DNA of 63,858 nucleotides from the NCBI RefSeq assembly GCF_003247215.1, contig NZ_QKAP01000028.1, forward strand, positions 1-63,858, in the 5' to 3' direction. A program made the translations under genes and the position numbers. This DNA is from Malonomonas rubra. Lineage in GTDB: Bacteria; Desulfobacterota; Desulfuromonadia; Desulfuromonadales; Geopsychrobacteraceae. The notes beneath the pieces are model-generated. The model was not told where the DNA came from. It saw only the letters and a list, made by a program, of their open reading frames with translations, and did no database searches. Positions 60,268 to 63,858 of this stretch are shown piece by piece (position 1 is the stretch's first letter; each line of letters starts with the position of its first letter).

Positions 60268-60999
60268 ATGCAAAATGCTAAGCAACGCCTGATTTTTGCC
60301 CTCGATGTCGATGAGTTCTCTGCTGCTGAAAAATGGGTTAGCGAGTTGCATGAAAATGTCGGGCTGTTCAAGATCGGCAAACAGCTGTTCACCAAATGTG
60401 GACCGCAGGTTGTGCAGATGGTGCGGGAGCGTGGCGGCGAGGTGTTTCTTGATCTGAAATATCATGACATTCCCAACACTGTGGCCAAGGCGGCTGTAGA
60501 GGCCTGTAAGTTGGGGGTGCGGATGTTCAACGTGCATGCGCTCGGTGGACCGGAGATGATGAAGAAGACCGTGGAGGAGGTGGATGCCTGGTGTGCCGCG
60601 ACCGGCAACCAGCGACCGATTATGTTGGCGGTAACTATCCTCACCTCGTCAACGGAAGAAACCCTGCGCGCGGTTGGCATTGACCTCCCGGTGGCCGAAA
60701 TGGTGCCGCGTCTCGCCAAACTGGCCAAGGATGCTGGTTTTGACGGTGTGGTCGCTTCGCCGCAGGAAGTCGAGCTGATCCGGGCTGTCTGCGGTGAGGA
60801 TTTTCAGATTGTGACTCCAGGGGTGCGGCCGAGCTTTGCCGCACTGGATGATCAAAAGCGGGTGACGACCCCTGCCGCCGCTATTACTGCCGGCGCGACC
60901 GCTCTGGTGATCGGCCGTCCGATCTCTGCCGCCCCCAATCCTCTCGATGCTGCCGGCCAAATCCTCGCCGAGATCGACGCGGCTCTGGCAGCGAAATAG
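60268..60999 (+). CDS. pyrF: Orotidine 5'-phosphate decarboxylase PyrF
   Basis: A 243-residue TIM-barrel enzyme that makes UMP from OMP. The catalytic tetrad region is FLDLKYHDIPNT (Asp-Lys-Asp charge network). The phosphate-binding end shows TPGVRPS and LVIGRPIS. The start is ATG 60268, 4 bases after the upstream stop, and its TAG directly precedes the ATG of rlmB, so these genes are translated in tandem. Confidence 0.96.
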   Translation: MQNAKQRLIFALDVDEFSAAEKWVSELHENVGLFKIGKQLFTKCGPQVVQMVRERGGEVFLDLKYHDIPNTVAKAAVEACKLGVRMFNVHALGGPEMMKKTVEEVDAWCAATGNQRPIMLAVTILTSSTEETLRAVGIDLPVAEMVPRLAKLAKDAGFDGVVASPQEVELIRAVCGEDFQIVTPGVRPSFAALDDQKRVTTPAAAITAGATALVIGRPISAAPNPLDAAGQILAEIDAALAAK

Positions 61000-61743
61000 A
61001 TGGCAGATTTTCTTTACGGGGTGAATCCGGTTCGCGAGGCCTTGTCTGGCAGCGGCCGCAGACCACAGGAGTTGCTGCTGGTTAAGGGCGAACGTTCGGC
61101 GCGTCTGGAAGATCTTCACGAACTGGCGAATACCAGACAGGTGAAAACGGTTTTCCGCGAACGGCGTGAGCTTGACCGGTTGGCCGGGCATAATCACCAC
61201 CAGGGAGTGCTACTGAGCCTTGAGCCATTCAAGTATTGTGATCTTTCAGAGTTGCTCGATAGTTGGCGGGGGACTGATCGCAATGCGTTCTTTCTACTGC
61301 TTGACGGTATTACCGATCCACATAATTTCGGCGCGATTCTACGCAGTGCCGAAGTGGCCGGTTGTCATGGTGTGATCGTCCCTAAAGATCGTTCCTGTCC
61401 GGTGACCCCGGTGGTGGAAAAGACCGCCGCTGGTGCCCTTGCGTATTTGCCTCTTTGCCAAGTGACTAATTTAGCTCGTACGATCGAGGATTTGAAACAG
61501 GCCGGGATCTGGTGTTATGGCCTCGCAGGTGAAGAAGGTGCACAGAATCTTTATGAAACCAACCTGCGCGGGAATTTAGCGCTAGTGGTCGGCAGTGAAG
61601 GAAAGGGCTTGCGCGAAAACATCCGCAAACATTGTGACGGACTGTTGTCGATCCCGATGCAAGGCCGGGTTGGCTCGCTAAATGCTTCGGTTGCCTCGGC
61701 TGTGGCGCTGTTCGAAGTGTTGCGTCAAACTGGGCAGAAGTAA
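61000..61743 (+). CDS. rlmB: 23S rRNA (guanosine-2'-O)-methyltransferase RlmB (TrmH family)
   Basis: A 247-residue SPOUT-class methyltransferase. The N-terminal SpoU substrate-binding domain (residues 1-75) starts LYGVNPVREAL. The three TrmH motifs follow: DPHNFGAILRSAE, LALVVGSEGKGL and SIPMQGRVGSLNASVA, forming the knotted SAM site. It methylates the ribose of a guanosine in 23S rRNA domain V. The ATG abuts the pyrF stop. A weak hairpin with a T-run lies about 170 bases downstream. Confidence 0.95.
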   Translation: MADFLYGVNPVREALSGSGRRPQELLLVKGERSARLEDLHELANTRQVKTVFRERRELDRLAGHNHHQGVLLSLEPFKYCDLSELLDSWRGTDRNAFFLLLDGITDPHNFGAILRSAEVAGCHGVIVPKDRSCPVTPVVEKTAAGALAYLPLCQVTNLARTIEDLKQAGIWCYGLAGEEGAQNLYETNLRGNLALVVGSEGKGLRENIRKHCDGLLSIPMQGRVGSLNASVASAVALFEVLRQTGQK

Positions 61744-61913
61744 TATTTCCCACTGGCTTCACCTTTCTTGATAGATGGTTTGCCTGAACAAAAGTAGGTC
61801 CCTTCCATTGCCTCTATAAGCCTGAGCATTCGTTCCCGGACGACAAGTATGCCGATTCGAACTGGGCATATCCCCAAAATTTTATTGGTTTCAAGCTATT
61901 TTCTGGTTTTTGA

Positions 61914-61936
61914 GGGAAGGCTTTCCCGGTTTTTTG
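61914..61936 (+). terminator. Weak terminator in the gap after rlmB
   Basis: GGGAA and TTCCC form a 5-bp stem with a 4-base loop, followed by GGTTTTTT. It is the only structure I see in the 405-base gap between rlmB and the exosortase-like gene; nothing else there is recognisable. Confidence 0.4.
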
Positions 61937-62148
61937 AATAAGGGCCAGTGGCTTGAAGGGGAACTTTTTCGGCAATTCGAGACTGGTAGGTATTTATAAA
62001 GTCTGCGGGTTTTCCTTTTATAGGACTTTTTCTTTTTGACTGCTTGCCTGAGGGCATATTCGTTGGCTTGTGCTTTGCATAGTTTGGAGGCCACTTTGGA
62101 GAATGCGGAAAATTGATTAAATGGCCAACGAGAAAGGGGACGCAAATC

Positions 62149-62703
62149 ATGATGCAGCAGTCATCGCAGGTACGCAGTGAGCGGAATGACAGGAGTGAGG
62201 TCATAGGGACTGGTACGCTGAAGGGGTTAGTACCTGGCTTGATCGTACTCTTTTGTCTGGCGCTACTGTTCAATGCTCTTCTCTGGCTGTTGCCGCCCGC
62301 CGACTTGTTGGGTGTCTTGAAGAGGTTTGCTGCCGGGCTTCCTGATTGGCTATTTGACGTAGGTGGTTTGCGGGTGATGCTTGAACATGTCGAGCTGCAC
62401 ATGCTTTCGACGCAGTGGACAATAACTCCAGAGTGCGCGGTGTTGTCTGCCGGTTTGGTGTTTGTCGTCTTCGTGCTGGTGTTTCCTACTACCAAAAAGG
62501 CGAAGAAGAATGCATTGATTTTCGGGCTACCATTGTTGCTGATTGCGAACCTGATCCGCTGGTGGAGTTTGGTCTGGTCAGGAGATTTATTGTTGTGGAA
62601 AACCAATTTTTTTTATGACTATATCGGGCTGGTAATCTTTGTGCTACTGGTCGCCCTTGTGTGGTTCGTCGGAATTGAACGTAGCATAAAATATGAAGTT
62701 TAG
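62149..62703 (+). CDS. Exosortase/archaeosortase-like membrane protein
   Basis: A 184-residue integral membrane protein with about four hydrophobic helices. The segment ITPECAVLSAGLVF contains a cysteine (about 96) placed like the exosortase catalytic Cys, and LLLIANLIRWW contains the asparagine and arginine (about N134, R137) of the exosortase NXXR motif. The last helix begins FFYDYIGLVIF, where most exosortases have a histidine; here tyrosine/aspartate occupy the site. It may sort C-terminal-tagged surface proteins or be an inactive relative. ATG 62149 is preceded by AAAGGGG; the longer frame to 62113 begins with TTG. It stands alone. Confidence 0.6.
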   Translation: MMQQSSQVRSERNDRSEVIGTGTLKGLVPGLIVLFCLALLFNALLWLLPPADLLGVLKRFAAGLPDWLFDVGGLRVMLEHVELHMLSTQWTITPECAVLSAGLVFVVFVLVFPTTKKAKKNALIFGLPLLLIANLIRWWSLVWSGDLLLWKTNFFYDYIGLVIFVLLVALVWFVGIERSIKYEV

Positions 62704-62858
62704 CTTTATTCGGAGCTGAGGCTGCCCATTGTCAGTTTTCCCACCAGAGAGAAACTTCTGGTCCTTTGCCTGAATGCCCCCCTTCCCCCGAAAAAAACGG
62801 GTGAAAACAGTATCTTTTTTGCAGATTCAAAGTTGGGGCATTTTTTTCTCCTTTGCGC

Positions 62859-62887
62859 TTGACAACCTATTGTCGATGCACTATAAA
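62859..62887 (+). promoter_or_regulatory. Strong sigma-70 promoter for the tRNA cluster
   Basis: TTGACA (62859-62864), exactly 17 bases, TATAAA (62882-62887), 92 bases before the first tRNA. The -35 is a perfect consensus match and the -10 is one base off. Confidence 0.85.
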
Positions 62888-62979
62888 ACCCACGCTGCAT
62901 CGCGCCGGGATGATGTTGTTTGCAAACAGGTTTTTTTTCTTGCAATCGGCAACCTCCTGAGGTATAAGTCCCGTCTTGT

Positions 62980-63055
62980 GCTGGCGTAGCTCAATAGGCA
63001 GAGCAACTGACTTGTAATCAGTAGGTTGGGGGTTCGATTCCTCTCGCCAGCTCCA
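62980..63055 (+). tRNA. tRNA-Thr (anticodon TGT)
   Basis: 76 bases. The acceptor GCTGGCG pairs with CGCCAGC, the anticodon arm CTGAC-TTGTAAT-type loop presents TGT, the T-arm has GGTTCGATTCC, and CCA is encoded. Confidence 0.95.
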
Positions 63056-63105
63056 CTGAAATACAAGTGGCTGCAAGGCCTGACAATAGAATATAGAAAT
63101 CCCTT

Positions 63106-63190
63106 GGAGGGGTTCCCGAGCGGCCAAAGGGAACAGACTGTAAATCTGTCGTCAGTGACTTCGGAGGTTCGAATCCTCCCCCCTCCACCA
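63106..63190 (+). tRNA. tRNA-Tyr (anticodon GTA)
   Basis: 85 bases with a long class II variable arm. The acceptor GGAGGGG pairs with CCCCTCC, the anticodon loop CTGTAAA presents GTA, and CCA is encoded. Confidence 0.95.
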
Positions 63191-63305
63191 TTTGAAAGCA
63201 TGCCGGATGAAGCCCGGTTGCTGTGCGCCAGGAGACGGGGTCGTCGTAGGAACTGGGGCAGAGCCGCGTGGACTCCAATCCGCACATAGAGCAGAGTAAG
63301 TTTGG

Positions 63306-63382
63306 GCGGGAGTAGCTCAGCTGGCTAGAGCATTAGCCTTCCAAGCTAAGGGTCGCGGGTTCGAATCCCGTTTCCCGCTCCA
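63306..63382 (+). tRNA. tRNA-Gly (anticodon TCC)
   Basis: 77 bases. The acceptor GCGGGAG pairs with TTCCCGC (one wobble), the loop CTTCCAA presents TCC, and CCA is encoded. Confidence 0.95.
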
Positions 63383-63414
63383 TTAATCTGCTCCGCAGTA
63401 AAGAGGCAAGGTAA

Positions 63415-63490
<76 letters not shown>

Positions 63491-63600
63491 GTCTTTTCTG
63501 CGGGGGTTTTTGTGTTTATACTTAGTGACTTGTGGTCGCGCAAAAAAACTAAATAACAAGCTGTCGCTACAAAAGACAAAACTACAAAGGGAGGATCATC

Positions 63601-63858
63601 ATGTCCAAGGAGAAATTTGAGAGGACAAAGCCGCACGTCAACATCGGGACCATCGGTCACGTTGACCACGGTAAGACCACTCTGACTGCAGCAATCACCA
63701 AGGTTCTGGCGGAAGCCATGGGTTCTGGTGTGGTTAAGGCGTTCGATCAGATCGATAATGCTCCGGAAGAGCGCGAGCGTGGTATCACTATTGCTACCGC
63801 TCACGTTGAGTACGAGACTGCGAACCGTCACTACGCTCACGTTGACTGCCCGGGTCAC
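63601..63858 (+). CDS. tuf: Elongation factor Tu, N-terminal 86 residues
   Basis: The frame begins [20 protein letters not shown] and carries the G1 loop GHVDHGKT (about residues 19-26), switch I (ERERGITI) and the start of G3 at DCPGH, where the window ends. EF-Tu delivers aminoacyl-tRNA to the ribosome. GGGAGG lies 7 bases before ATG 63601. The tRNA-Thr-Tyr-Gly-Thr-tuf order is widespread in proteobacteria, and the whole unit is probably driven by the promoter at 62859. Confidence 0.97.
   Translation, partial: MSKEKFERTKPHVNIGTIGHVDHGKTTLTAAITKVLAEAMGSGVVKAFDQIDNAPEERERGITIATAHVEYETANRHYAHVDCPGH

Overview
The window looks like chromosomal DNA from a Desulfuromonadales-type deltaproteobacterium (Geobacter, Pelobacter or Desulfuromonas relatives). 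The reasons are three octaheme c-type cytochromes, a decaheme cytochrome paired with an MtrB/PioB-type outer-membrane barrel, several receiver-only regulators, PATAN/DUF4388 and DUF3365 signalling proteins, a YedF selenium-metabolism protein, and a tRNA Thr-Tyr-Gly-Thr cluster ahead of tuf. This assignment is an inference from gene content.

Layout. 1-2 kb: end of pgeF, a leader region with hairpins, and an octaheme tetrathionate-reductase-like (OTR) cytochrome. 2-6 kb: trkH/trkA potassium uptake, a small HNH protein and a Cys-rich PAS protein. 6-16.4 kb (minus strand): a glycogen/alpha-glucan operon of nucleotidyltransferase-phosphohexomutase fusion, GH57, GalT-like and a giant GH13-GlgA fusion. 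16.5-28.4 kb: housekeeping genes (radical SAM, Rep-like helicase, OsmC, two Nudix enzymes, speE-speA, proC, LysE, DUF362) and two receiver proteins. 28.4-30.7 kb: an operon of receiver, PATAN-like protein, heme-type sensor without an output domain, and monoheme cytochrome. 30.9-35.4 kb: IMPase, AI-2E-type transporter, cNMP-binding protein and uvrC. 35.5-40.2 kb: two further OTR paralogs separated by a decayed IS1182-type element. 40.6-41.5 kb: a dead chemotaxis-receptor gene. 41.5-49.2 kb: an NrfJ/OB-fold lipoprotein, malQ, a receiver, yedF, then the decaheme/barrel conduit with a divergent LysR regulator. 50-53.5 kb: rlmD among several broken genes. 53.5-61.7 kb: ispG, a GTDC1-like glycosyltransferase, a DUF4382 lipoprotein, proS, a DUF4388 protein, pyrF and rlmB. 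62-63.9 kb: an exosortase-like membrane protein, four tRNAs behind a strong promoter, and the start of tuf.

The most striking observation is in the barrel gene (45304-47703, minus). It reads through as one 799-codon frame apart from a single in-frame TGA at codon 653. After that TGA the frame stays open for 146 more codons and ends in a canonical outer-membrane C-terminus. Fifteen bases after the TGA is a 7-bp perfect hairpin with an AGTTC loop, which matches the geometry expected of a bacterial SECIS element. With yedF as the next gene, the best reading is a selenocysteine-containing outer-membrane electron-conduit porin, with Sec in a probable surface loop. A nonsense mutation or sequencing error is the main alternative.

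The rest fits an anaerobic, metal- or sulfur-oxyanion-respiring lifestyle with glycogen storage. The stretch from about 37 to 53.5 kb carries an unusual load of pseudogenes (transposase, chemotaxis receptor, small membrane protein, sensor-kinase pieces) among intact respiratory genes.
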